Source: RYN-428 sp035551995
Lineage (GTDB): Bacteria > Planctomycetota > Phycisphaerae > Tepidisphaerales > Tepidisphaeraceae
Direction: 5' to 3'
DNA: 64,000 nucleotides
Assembly: GCA_035551995.1 (NCBI GenBank)
Contig: DASZME010000094.1
Span: 62,001-126,000, forward strand
In this document: in pieces, positions 10,034 to 18,294 of the stretch
Position numbering within the stretch: the stretch's first letter is position 1
Layout of the letters: each line of letters opens with the position of its first letter
Notes under the pieces: model-generated
Told to the model about the DNA's origin: nothing
The model's database searches: none
Seen by the model: only the letters and a program-made list of their open reading frames with translations
Made by a program: the position numbers and the translations under genes

Positions 10034-11565
10034 TGCTGAACCTCGCTGGCGGGTTTGTGATTTAATTTCTGCTGCCATTGCGCGCAGGCGACCCGCACTT
10101 CGCGGCTGGGGTCCAGATACATCGCGTCAAGGAACGGCGTGTCATATTCGTCGAGCAACCCCTCGAACAGATACAACCCCAGCGTGCGCGTCGCCTCCAG
10201 GCGCACTTCGTCGGATTCATGGCTTAAATACTTGATGATGCCGTCCCGCGCCGCCACCGTCTGAAGCGACGGTTCGCGCAAAAGCTCGAGGAAAATCGGC
10301 GCCACTTCCCACGCGTCCATGTTGCGGGCCAACGCCCGGGCCGCGGGGCGGCCGATGGCGCGGATCGCCGTCTGGGCCGCTTCCGAAAGCTGGCTGACCC
10401 GGGTTTCCTTCAGAATCGCGGCGATCGGATGGCCGGCGCGATCGACCCTAAAATGGCCGAGAAGCTCGACCGTCTGAATATAAAGCTCCGTAAGATCCTT
10501 GTCCTTCCCCAGCGTCGCGTGCGGCAATTCCAGCGTGTCGAGCAGATCGTCGATGCACCGGGCGTCGCCCAGCTGACCGGCGATCACCGCCAGCGTGCCG
10601 TTGTTAATCAGCACCGGCATTCGCGTGGCGAACGCTTCCTTGTCATACGGGAGCGGCACGATTCTGCCGAGACAGACCGGCGCCGCCGTCGGACCGGTTC
10701 CCTTGATCGCCGCGATAATCGCCAGCCGATGAAAACTTTCGGCCCGTTCCATCGCGTCGATCAGCGCCGGCAGGGCGTCGACCGATTTGATTTTTCCGAG
10801 CGCTTCGATCGCCGCCAATCGCACCGACCCGCTCGGCTCCGCCCAGTTCACCTGATCGATCATTTTCGGCTTGGCGGATTTGTCGGCTGGATTCGGAACC
10901 TGCTGGACGTCGTAGGCCAGCATCGGCAATAAAAGCGGGATGAGCGACTTGTCGCCCGCCGCTTGCACCGCCTGCACCGCGGCCCGGCGAACGCGTTCGT
11001 CCGGATCGGCCAGCGCCGTCCGCAGGCGTGTTTCGAGGTTGCCCGTTTGCAGATGCGCCAGCGATAAAATCGCCGCCACGCGAGCCGGGGGATACGGGTC
11101 GGCTGAGAGTTTTTCCAATGTCGCCGACGCGTCGGGAGCGGCGCATTCGCCCAGCGCCCACGCCACCGCCGCGCGCAGCTCGCCATCTTCATTTCCCGCC
11201 AGCGGCGTCAGGGCGGACGCCGCCTGTTTCAGTTTCATTCGGCCCAATGCCGCGACCGCCAGATCGGGCCGCGCGCCCGTCAGCGCCGCGGCGACGTCCG
11301 GCAACGCCGACTCGCCCGCGTTGACGACCGCCTCAAACCGAGCCGGATCATCCAAATGCGCCGCCTGATCGGCAAAGGCGCCGGCCCGCGCGGCGCCGCT
11401 TAACAACGCCACGAATATGAGAACGCAAGAGAATACAAAGAAAGAAGAATGATCCACGAAGGACACGAATGGACACGAATAAATTCTCCTCTTCTTCGTC
11501 TCCTTCGTGACCTTCGTGGATAATCCCTCTTCGGTCATTCGGAGGGCGCTCGGATTTCGGCTCAT
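10030..11565 (-). CDS. Secreted HEAT-repeat protein
   Basis: Predicted 511-aa exported alpha-helical repeat protein. I chose the ATG at 11565 because it overlaps the upstream stop as ATGA; an ATG at 11538 and a GTG at 11457 are alternatives. The signal-like segment is FFVFSCVLIFVALLSGAARA, followed by repeated helix pairs typical of HEAT/PBS-lyase repeats (GELRAAVAWALGECAAPDA, DERVRRAAVQAVQAAGDKS, SVRLAAIEALGKIKSVDA). Such solenoids usually bind other proteins; no catalytic motif is visible. The stop overlaps the GTG of the giant gene by four bases. The region between start and signal peptide is encoded by an inverted-repeat element (11452-11521), so the mature protein may begin further in than the annotated start suggests. 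Confidence 0.8.
   Translation of the reverse strand: MSRNPSALRMTEEGLSTKVTKETKKRRIYSCPFVSFVDHSSFFVFSCVLIFVALLSGAARAGAFADQAAHLDDPARFEAVVNAGESALPDVAAALTGARPDLAVAALGRMKLKQAASALTPLAGNEDGELRAAVAWALGECAAPDASATLEKLSADPYPPARVAAILSLAHLQTGNLETRLRTALADPDERVRRAAVQAVQAAGDKSLIPLLLPMLAYDVQQVPNPADKSAKPKMIDQVNWAEPSGSVRLAAIEALGKIKSVDALPALIDAMERAESFHRLAIIAAIKGTGPTAAPVCLGRIVPLPYDKEAFATRMPVLINNGTLAVIAGQLGDARCIDDLLDTLELPHATLGKDKDLTELYIQTVELLGHFRVDRAGHPIAAILKETRVSQLSEAAQTAIRAIGRPAARALARNMDAWEVAPIFLELLREPSLQTVAARDGIIKYLSHESDEVRLEATRTLGLYLFEGLLDEYDTPFLDAMYLDPSREVRVACAQWQQKLNHKPASEVQQ
11452..11521. repeat. Inverted repeat of the CACGAAGG type inside the HEAT gene
   Basis: Arms at 11452-11469 and 11504-11521 match at 17 of 18 positions when one is reverse-complemented (ATCCACGAAGGACACGAA against TTCGTGACCTTCGTGGAT). 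They are separated by 34 bases that contain further CACGAA and CTTCTTC units. Sequences of this CACGAAGG type are, from memory, dispersed intergenic repeats in several environmental phyla. Here it lies in frame within the start of a coding region. Confidence 0.7.
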
Positions 11566-14500
11566 TTCATCTCCAATCGAGCCGAGGCCCAGTTGGCGAT
11601 GTCGTTGAGATTTCCGTCGCCGCAGTCGTCCACCCACATCATCAATATGATCGCGTCGGAGACGTCCAGATCGACGTTCTTCGGCTCGGTGTAATAATTC
11701 ATGTCCTGCGAATCCCACAGCGTCCTGGTTCCGTCGCCGAGGCGAAATCGCACCGACCCGCGGCCATTGGTGGCCGCGTCGATGCCGACCGTCGCCTTAA
11801 ACCGCTTGAACCGCTTATTCAACGGCACCACGATCAAACTTTGCGGCAGCGTGGCGGCGGAATTGGTGCCGATCCCTTTTTCGATCTTTTGATCAGGATT
11901 TTTGTAGAAGCGAATCGGGCCGCCAAGAATGTTTTTGTCGCGATTGACGCTTGGCCCATAGCCGCTGGTGTTGACCAGCAAAGACATATCCGAAACGTAC
12001 AGCGTCTTGGTATGAAGCGGCGCCGCCCAGTAGCAATAGCTGGTCGCCTCGGCTTCGCCGACGTTGACGAAACGCAGCCGGACGGTTTTCTTGCCGGCGA
12101 AAAAGTGATTGGGGATGACGAGTTCGATGTCGCGCCAACGAAACCGCCGATCGCGCTTAAAGGCGAACCATTGGCCAACATATTGGTCATCGCAATAGAC
12201 CTTCACCATCTGGTTCGGCACGGAGTAATTGATCCGTTTTCGGAGCATCAGATCGGCGTCGCCGTAGGTCGAGAGATCGAGATTAAAACTCTCTTCGCCC
12301 GTGAAATGGCGGCCGCTGTCGATGACGTGTTTGCCGTATTCGGTGTTGTAGTAGCTGTCGAGGGGACCGACGAGCCGGCCGTTCGTGCAGGTATAATTCG
12401 CGGCCTTTTCGTCGGCGGGATTTCCGACGTCGAGCTGGAACGCAAAGCCTCCTTTCCAGGCCGATTCAGGCGCGTCCTTAAAGCGAAGCACCGCTCGCTC
12501 CAGCGATCGGCAAAGCGCCGATCCGTCGGAATCGGCGAAGGTCGCGTAAATGGGCGCGGGCCGAAGCGTTACCTCCGCGGCGCCGGTCGGTCCTTGCGAC
12601 GGCACAACGATATTTCCAAACGCGTCGATCACCGATTCCGGAACGCTCGGCAACGGCAAGGTGCTTTCGCCGTCGCATCGCCACGCGGCCAAAACCAGTT
12701 TTCCGTCGGGCCGTTTGAAAACGTAAGCGCGGGAAAGGCGTTCGTCGCGATCCCCGAGAAACGCTTCCTGAACGAATTCCGTATTCTCGATCATCCGCTG
12801 CACGATTTTGGCGGAAACGGCCGCGGGCTTTAGCCCGGTCAGCGTGCCGTCGGGATAAATCAGATCGGCCGAATCGCGGCGGGGGGCGACCTGCGTGCGA
12901 TCGGGCTTAAGCATGATTTGCCGAACGCCCTGCGATCGGCAGATGACGTATCCGCGCGGCAGGTACAATGCCTGATCCGATTCACTGACGACGTACTGGT
13001 CATCCCCCGTCGGCCAGCCTAATTCAAGCACGATCAGTTCGGGCTTGATGTGCTCCTGCGCCCGCAATCGCTGGGCGCGGGCGAGGGTGACGTCCATGTA
13101 GCCGTCTTCGGGAGAGAGGGGCGCGGTGGAGGGGAGGATGCCGATCGCGTCGAGATATTTGGGCGCGCCGGCTTCGGCCATCCCGATCAGATATTTCTCC
13201 ATGTTGTCGCGGGTAATGCCGCCGGAAATAAGCTTGACGTTGGGATTGGCCTCCTTGGCGGCCTTGTAGGCGACGGAGAGCATTTTGTCGGTGAATTCCT
13301 GCGCGGTGGCGTTAAATACTTCCGAATCGGGCCGGTCCCACACCACCCACGTATCGATTTTTCCCTTGAATTGCTCGACCGTGCGCAAAACATATTCTTC
13401 CCAGTAAACCGATCGCGACGGCATCACATAGACATTGCCGTTCCAGCTATTGGTGAACGGGTTGAAGACCGCCGACGGATCGGCCCACAGCGCGGTGAGA
13501 CCTAAGACCCCGTACACCTCGACGCCCGACTTCACCCGGCTCTCGACGTCGGGCGCGATCCAATCAAACGTCCACGACCCCATGAAGGTTTCGACCGACG
13601 GATGCCCGTCGATCGAGTGCCACGGAATCACCATCGTTTCGCGCTTGAAGCCAAGGTCCAGGAGCACCTGATTACGATCGCCAAGCAGCGCGCCAAGCTC
13701 GGCCGGAGGCAACGGTTTACCCGTGGGCTCATAGACGAGAAATCCTTTTTTGTCGGTAGCGCTCGCCGCGGTTCGGCCTTCGCCTTTTGCGTCGGCCGAC
13801 AATGTGTACGGACCGAACGGCAGCGCCTTGACCGACGCGACCTGCACCTGCTCTTCACCGGGACCGACCGCAACCTTCCCTGATTTAAGCGGCCATTGAC
13901 GCCCGTTAATGTCCTGAAGCGCCGCCGAAAAATCGACCTCCACCGGCTTGCCCCACAGCCAGGCGTTGGCAATCGCCAGGTTCAGCGTATCATCCGGATA
14001 AAGAAGCCCGGTCGGCTTGGTCGATACCGCACGGACGAACAGGCTCCCTTCCTTTTCGCCCTGGGATTGACACGCGATGTCGTCGATCATCACCTGCGTT
14101 TCGGTGTCGGACGTGAACTGAAGCTGAATCAACGACAGCGGATAATCGACGACGCCGTTGGCTTCGCGATGCGGGTTTCGCTGCGCGAACGGCCGGCCGT
14201 ATCCCGGCATCGGAATCTCGACATAATGCCAATCGCCCGGCGCGATCGTCACCGGGCCGACATCCCAGGTATCGTAAAATCGGCTCTGGCGAACCTCCAC
14301 GCCGGGATCGCGAATTTGCATCGATACGTCGACGGGGCCTTCGGATTTCGCCCAAAACCCGATCTTCACCGGCCGGCCGGGCAACTCGATGTTCAACGGC
14401 AGCAGCGTCACCGGCGTGAGTGGTTTGGACGGCGGCCGCTGCCCCGGCAGCAACACCGGAATCGGCGGATTTTGCAGGCGAACCGTCAGCCCCATCTCGC

Positions 14501-15125
14501 CGCGACGCCTGGCGGCGGCGGTGTTTTCCAACGGGCCGCCGGGCTTGGGATAGCGGACCAGCTCAAAATCTTCCACCACCAATTTCCAGTTCGGCTGTCC
14601 CGCCGACGTGGAAAACGTTCCCTTGTTCTTGCCGTTGGTTTCCTCCCAGGCGCCGGTGAGATAGAAGGGGCCGGGATGGTCCTCGGTCGGCTTGATCGTG
14701 AAAACCCGCTGCGCCGTTTCGCCGGCCTTGGCGGAAAGGTCGGCCGATATTTTCTGAAGCTCGGCGCCCATGTAATCGATGATCGATCCGGTGGCGTGAA
14801 TCGTATGATCGGCGTTGTCGGCCGCTTTTACCGCGAGCTGAAATTGCAGATCATTGCCGACATCGGGCAACAGGGCCGCTTCCTCCTCGCGTTTGACGCT
14901 GACGTATTGCTGGGTTTTGAAGTTGACGTCCATCCCCGTGAACAGCGACTTCACGCGCGGATAAATGTCCGCCGGCGAGGCGATGACCTGAAGCGCCGGC
15001 GGCGGGGCCTCGGGAGCGGGAGCGGCGCCGAGGGAGGCAAAAAGGCTGCAAAGCAGTAAGACAGGGAATTGCGGTGAAGGGCTGGCGACTACGCGAGCCT
15101 GACGGAACTCCGACTTTTCAGTCAT
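11562..15125 (-). CDS. Large secreted protein with a clan-A glycosidase-like barrel
   Basis: About 1187 aa from the ATG at 15125. The frame is open to 15254, but that extension crosses two copies of a dispersed repeat, so I exclude it. A signal peptide (FPVLLLCSLFASLGAAPA) lies near residues 22-38. The middle (about 515-800) resembles a GH39/GH5-like TIM barrel: YWEEYVLRTVEQFKGKIDTW, then WDRPDS where such enzymes usually have WNEP, and later LELGWPTG at the position expected for a nucleophile strand. Flanking regions are beta-rich and probably carbohydrate-binding. Loss of the usual acid/base Glu suggests altered or lost hydrolase activity; this rests on reading by eye. The stop overlaps the HEAT gene start (ATGA). 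Confidence 0.75.
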   Translation of the reverse strand: MTEKSEFRQARVVASPSPQFPVLLLCSLFASLGAAPAPEAPPPALQVIASPADIYPRVKSLFTGMDVNFKTQQYVSVKREEEAALLPDVGNDLQFQLAVKAADNADHTIHATGSIIDYMGAELQKISADLSAKAGETAQRVFTIKPTEDHPGPFYLTGAWEETNGKNKGTFSTSAGQPNWKLVVEDFELVRYPKPGGPLENTAAARRRGEMGLTVRLQNPPIPVLLPGQRPPSKPLTPVTLLPLNIELPGRPVKIGFWAKSEGPVDVSMQIRDPGVEVRQSRFYDTWDVGPVTIAPGDWHYVEIPMPGYGRPFAQRNPHREANGVVDYPLSLIQLQFTSDTETQVMIDDIACQSQGEKEGSLFVRAVSTKPTGLLYPDDTLNLAIANAWLWGKPVEVDFSAALQDINGRQWPLKSGKVAVGPGEEQVQVASVKALPFGPYTLSADAKGEGRTAASATDKKGFLVYEPTGKPLPPAELGALLGDRNQVLLDLGFKRETMVIPWHSIDGHPSVETFMGSWTFDWIAPDVESRVKSGVEVYGVLGLTALWADPSAVFNPFTNSWNGNVYVMPSRSVYWEEYVLRTVEQFKGKIDTWVVWDRPDSEVFNATAQEFTDKMLSVAYKAAKEANPNVKLISGGITRDNMEKYLIGMAEAGAPKYLDAIGILPSTAPLSPEDGYMDVTLARAQRLRAQEHIKPELIVLELGWPTGDDQYVVSESDQALYLPRGYVICRSQGVRQIMLKPDRTQVAPRRDSADLIYPDGTLTGLKPAAVSAKIVQRMIENTEFVQEAFLGDRDERLSRAYVFKRPDGKLVLAAWRCDGESTLPLPSVPESVIDAFGNIVVPSQGPTGAAEVTLRPAPIYATFADSDGSALCRSLERAVLRFKDAPESAWKGGFAFQLDVGNPADEKAANYTCTNGRLVGPLDSYYNTEYGKHVIDSGRHFTGEESFNLDLSTYGDADLMLRKRINYSVPNQMVKVYCDDQYVGQWFAFKRDRRFRWRDIELVIPNHFFAGKKTVRLRFVNVGEAEATSYCYWAAPLHTKTLYVSDMSLLVNTSGYGPSVNRDKNILGGPIRFYKNPDQKIEKGIGTNSAATLPQSLIVVPLNKRFKRFKATVGIDAATNGRGSVRFRLGDGTRTLWDSQDMNYYTEPKNVDLDVSDAIILMMWVDDCGDGNLNDIANWASARLEMK

Positions 15126-15128
15126 CCG

Positions 15129-15226
15129 TTTAGAGGCCCCGCTCGCGGGGCGTTTTGCTTCCCTTGGAAACCACGCGGCCAATCGCGCGCAACGTCCCGC
15201 AAGCGGGACCGCTAAACATACACCAT
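15129..15226. repeat. Two facing copies of the dispersed hairpin-element core
   Basis: A forward core (TTTAGAGGCCCCGCTCGCGG) begins at 15129, and a reverse-oriented core ends at 15226 with CCGCTAAA. The copies face each other in the 143-base gap between the DUF4159 gene and the 1187-aa gene, making a large potential cruciform or mRNA hairpin inside the operon. The unit is the core of the 98-bp element found at 16243, 20761, 42249, 54642 and 63414. Confidence 0.75.
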
Positions 15227-15268
15227 TGAAAATCGAACCGATCGAAAACGGCATTGCTCACCCTGTTC

Positions 15269-16174
15269 TCAGTGCGTCATCGAATAGAAAATAATGTTGA
15301 TTCCCATGCGATATCCCGCCTCGCGCAGCCCTGGAAAATCATCCATGTTGTGCATCCCCGCCCCCAGCGGATTCGACGGCGTCGGCGGGCTGGAAATCTC
15401 CCACATGCACCCCAGATCCGGCGGCGTATAGATCACCCCCATGTGGCCGTCCACTTCCATATACTGAAACGCATTGGCCTTCAGCACCGTCGGCAACCCG
15501 ACTTCATTCAATTCCGTCCACGCGAATTTTTCCTTGAGCGCCATCCCGATGACCGGATTGGCCGGATCGATATCCTTGAACGTCTTGTCCGGATAAACCT
15601 TCTCCATTTCGCCGTGCAGCGCCGGACCGAACGGGAAGCCGTACAGGCAATCGTCGGCGAACAAAAACCCGCCATGATCGAGATATTTCCGCAAGCCGGC
15701 CACTTCCTTCAATGAAAGCGTGAAGGCGTTGTGGGCCGTCATAAAAACGATCGGCCAATCCTTCATTTCCGGATCGTCGAACGTCATCGGTTTACGCGGC
15801 TGAAGCGCCTGGGCATCGAGGCCGGTTCGACGCTTGAACTGATCCACCAGGGCCGGCAGCGACGTCGGATCGGTATCCCAGTCTGCGTTAAATCGCATTT
15901 CCCGAATCACGAATCGGCGGCGATTGTGAACAAAATCGTCGGGAACCTCGTCGTCCCCGTCGGCGGCTTGCGGCGCGTCGGAATAGTTGGCCAATTCCTC
16001 GGCGCTCATCCCCACGATGCCGGTGTTGTCGGCGGGGGATGAATCGGCAAGCCCCCCGGCGCCGGAAAGCTGGACCGACCAGTTCTCATCCGGTTTCTCC
16101 GCGGCGTCGCATATCCGCGCGCCGGCCACGCCAATCAGCGCGGCAAAAATCAAAGTTGTCTTTCGCATCGACAT
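15269..16174 (-). CDS. DUF4159 domain protein, exported
   Basis: About 301 aa. The ATG at 16174 has a GGAG five bases upstream; a GTG at 16180 and an ATG at 16168 are also in frame. The signal peptide is MRKTTLIFAALIGVAGARICDA. The rest matches the DUF4159 family, which has a glutamine-amidotransferase-like fold: RRFVIREMRFNADWDTDPTS, then DWPIVFMTAHNAFTLS, then YLDHGGFLFADDCLYG, and a C-terminus naming the Met-Asp-Asp loop and GYRMGINIIFYSMTH. Family members sit with MoxR/DUF58/BatA/vWA genes in planctomycetes, as here. Biochemical function is unknown. Repeat elements lie in the gaps on both sides. Confidence 0.85.
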   Translation of the reverse strand: MSMRKTTLIFAALIGVAGARICDAAEKPDENWSVQLSGAGGLADSSPADNTGIVGMSAEELANYSDAPQAADGDDEVPDDFVHNRRRFVIREMRFNADWDTDPTSLPALVDQFKRRTGLDAQALQPRKPMTFDDPEMKDWPIVFMTAHNAFTLSLKEVAGLRKYLDHGGFLFADDCLYGFPFGPALHGEMEKVYPDKTFKDIDPANPVIGMALKEKFAWTELNEVGLPTVLKANAFQYMEVDGHMGVIYTPPDLGCMWEISSPPTPSNPLGAGMHNMDDFPGLREAGYRMGINIIFYSMTH

Positions 16175-16242
16175 ATCCACTCCAAAGCGATTGCGTCTCG
16201 GCTCATCCCGTTCACTCGCCCGGCATTCCGTAAATAGGTTAG

Positions 16243-16340
16243 CGCGTCTTCAAGTTGCTTTGCCGTTCCCGCGTTTAGCGGCCCCACTTGCGGGGCGTGT
16301 TTCGCGTCTCAAGGTCGCGCTTCGCCAACACGAGAAATCG
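16243..16340 (+). repeat. 98-bp dispersed hairpin element
   Basis: The core TTTAGCGGCCCCACTTGCGG starts at 16274, exactly 31 bases from the left end, as in the other copies. The right end reads CCAACACGAGAAATCG, matching the CAACATAAGAAATGCCC end of the 42249 copy. It fills much of the 239-base gap between the DUF4175-like and DUF4159 genes. Confidence 0.75.
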
Positions 16341-16413
16341 TGCTGATCGAGACCATTTCTCGTGATCGGTGGAAGATCCTCGCCCCGACCAGGGAGAATG
16401 ATTGCCGACCGTT

Positions 16414-18294
16414 CTATTTCCCCGGTCGAAGCACATTCAGGCTGTCGAAATAATCCTGCACCAACTGCCGATCGGCGCCCTGCACGCTGTCGCCGTTTTG
16501 CGGGGCGTCGAGCAATTTTTTGGCGACCACCGCCGCCGGCTCGCGCTCCGGCGATTGCCGCGGCGGAATTTCCCGGCGGGTCAGCGTCGCCACCTTCAGC
16601 GCGTCATACCACTGCGTCGACCAATCATCCTTGTAGACGACCTCATTAAACGCCTCCTCCTGCGAAACCACCGCGATTCGATACGTCGGCGTTATCGTGT
16701 GGTGCGCGCCCTTGGCCGGCTGTTCCAGATCGTAAGCGTCCTCAGCCTCGGCCCAGAAAACCACCCGATCGCCCGCTACCGCGCCAAGCTCGGCAAACCG
16801 CAGCAACACCGCCTGCGGAATGTCCACTCGCGGCAACGGAAACAACTGCTCCTTAGAACCTTCGGTTTTGGTTTTTCCCGTGTCCAGGTCTTCGACGCGG
16901 TAATGGATCGTCAGCTTGCTCACGCCGAAATCGTCGGTGGCCCGAACCACCGCCGATAGGGAATTCATGCGGGCCTCAAGCAGGTGCGGCTCATCCCCGA
17001 TCGAACGATGCGGCAATCCGATGAAGGCGATCTTGGGCGGCTGATCCTTGGTGATCACCAGGTTGTATGGCCGCCCGGCGTCGTCGTTGCCGTAGCCGTA
17101 TTCGTCGGAGAGGGCCAGAAAATATTTTTCCGCCGACGGCGCACCGTCTTTCAGCCACCTGGCGTCGGCAAGACGAATCGCCGCCCGGGCATATTCGCCG
17201 CCGACGGTGAGCGTTTGGGCCTTGGCCAAAAATGATCCTTTCAATTCCGCCGACTTGATCGGCTTGTTGCAGCGAATGGTGACGATGACCGTCGTGCCGA
17301 ACACCGCTTCGAGATTTCCGTCGCTTCGCGGCTGCGTGATCGGGGCGTGATGCGCGTAATCGGGAAGGTCATATTCCACGCTTAAATTGGCGATCCGCGG
17401 GCGCTCGGTCACGACCACGCTCTTGTGATCGCTTTCGATCCGGCTGGAAGCGAAATAGATTTCAAACGTGTCGGCGGCGCCTTTCACGACAAACTCCGCC
17501 CGGCCCCGGTCGTCCACGTTTATATCCGCCGATTTCCACCGCTGTTCGCCGGTTGCGCGGACGAAAGCCTGCATGGAATTTGCGTGAAATCCGTGCTGAT
17601 GCGCGTGGATGGCGATATCGCTTCCGCGCAAATACGCCGGGCAATCGAGCGATTCGACGACAATTCCCGCGCCGCCCGCTTTTTGGGCGATGTTTCGCAC
17701 GTCGGCCCAGGCGGAGCCGAGACTGCGAAAAGCATCGGCCATCGCATGGCCGGCGAAGACGAACGCAAAGAGCCACAACACCAGCGCCGCGCCTCCGACG
17801 GCGAGCTGGCGCCGCATGGGTCGGCGGTCGATGACTTTCGTGAAATCGTCCGATGCCGTGGACGAAGCGGTCTGCGTCACCAGCACGGCGACCATCGCGC
17901 CGTCAAACCGCGGCGAGGGAGATTGCAGATCGTGATAACATTCGAGCGCGCTGACGAGTTTGGAAGATAAGTGCGGCCGAGCGGATTCGACCAGCAAGGC
18001 GGCCTGCGTCACTGTGTATCGCCCAATGAGCGGCTGCAAAACCAGGCGCCAGGTCAGCCAGATCAACGAGAGCGCCAGAAGCGGGATCACCGGCACGCGA
18101 AGATAAAATGGCAAGCCGACGGCGATCTGCAAAATGAGGATCGCGAGCAACGGAATTCCGATCCACCAGATCAGCCTCCCCGTGCCCGCGGCGACCGTGC
18201 TGCGGCGATGCGCCGACGCGACCGCCAGCACGCGGCGGCGAAGCGATTGGTGCGCCTGCGTGACCTGCGAAGTGATTTCGCTTTTCTGTTTCAT
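16414..18294 (-). CDS. DUF4175-like membrane protein of the Bat/vWA cluster
   Basis: About 626 aa from the ATG at 18294, which overlaps the upstream stop as ATGA; a longer in-frame start at 18432 would lie wholly inside the upstream gene. Transmembrane segments lie near residues 38-80 (LIWWIGIPLLAILILQIAVG, then a PLLALSLIWLTW segment) and 165-190. The rest is predicted periplasmic and beta-rich, with a repeated pattern (SVEYDLPDYAHHAP, GTTVIVTIRCNKPI, ATDDFGVSKLTIHYRVED) typical of DUF4175-like proteins. A similar layout and matching motifs occur in the protein at 58301-62248, so the two are paralogs. Function is unknown; a cell-envelope role with the vWA partners is inferred. Confidence 0.75.
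   Translation of the reverse strand: MKQKSEITSQVTQAHQSLRRRVLAVASAHRRSTVAAGTGRLIWWIGIPLLAILILQIAVGLPFYLRVPVIPLLALSLIWLTWRLVLQPLIGRYTVTQAALLVESARPHLSSKLVSALECYHDLQSPSPRFDGAMVAVLVTQTASSTASDDFTKVIDRRPMRRQLAVGGAALVLWLFAFVFAGHAMADAFRSLGSAWADVRNIAQKAGGAGIVVESLDCPAYLRGSDIAIHAHQHGFHANSMQAFVRATGEQRWKSADINVDDRGRAEFVVKGAADTFEIYFASSRIESDHKSVVVTERPRIANLSVEYDLPDYAHHAPITQPRSDGNLEAVFGTTVIVTIRCNKPIKSAELKGSFLAKAQTLTVGGEYARAAIRLADARWLKDGAPSAEKYFLALSDEYGYGNDDAGRPYNLVITKDQPPKIAFIGLPHRSIGDEPHLLEARMNSLSAVVRATDDFGVSKLTIHYRVEDLDTGKTKTEGSKEQLFPLPRVDIPQAVLLRFAELGAVAGDRVVFWAEAEDAYDLEQPAKGAHHTITPTYRIAVVSQEEAFNEVVYKDDWSTQWYDALKVATLTRREIPPRQSPEREPAAVVAKKLLDAPQNGDSVQGADRQLVQDYFDSLNVLRPGK

Noticed and set aside
15126..15254. 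Longer N-terminus for the 1187-aa protein
   Set aside because: It would be encoded by two repeat copies and lacks homolog-like sequence; the ATG at 15125 precedes the signal peptide.
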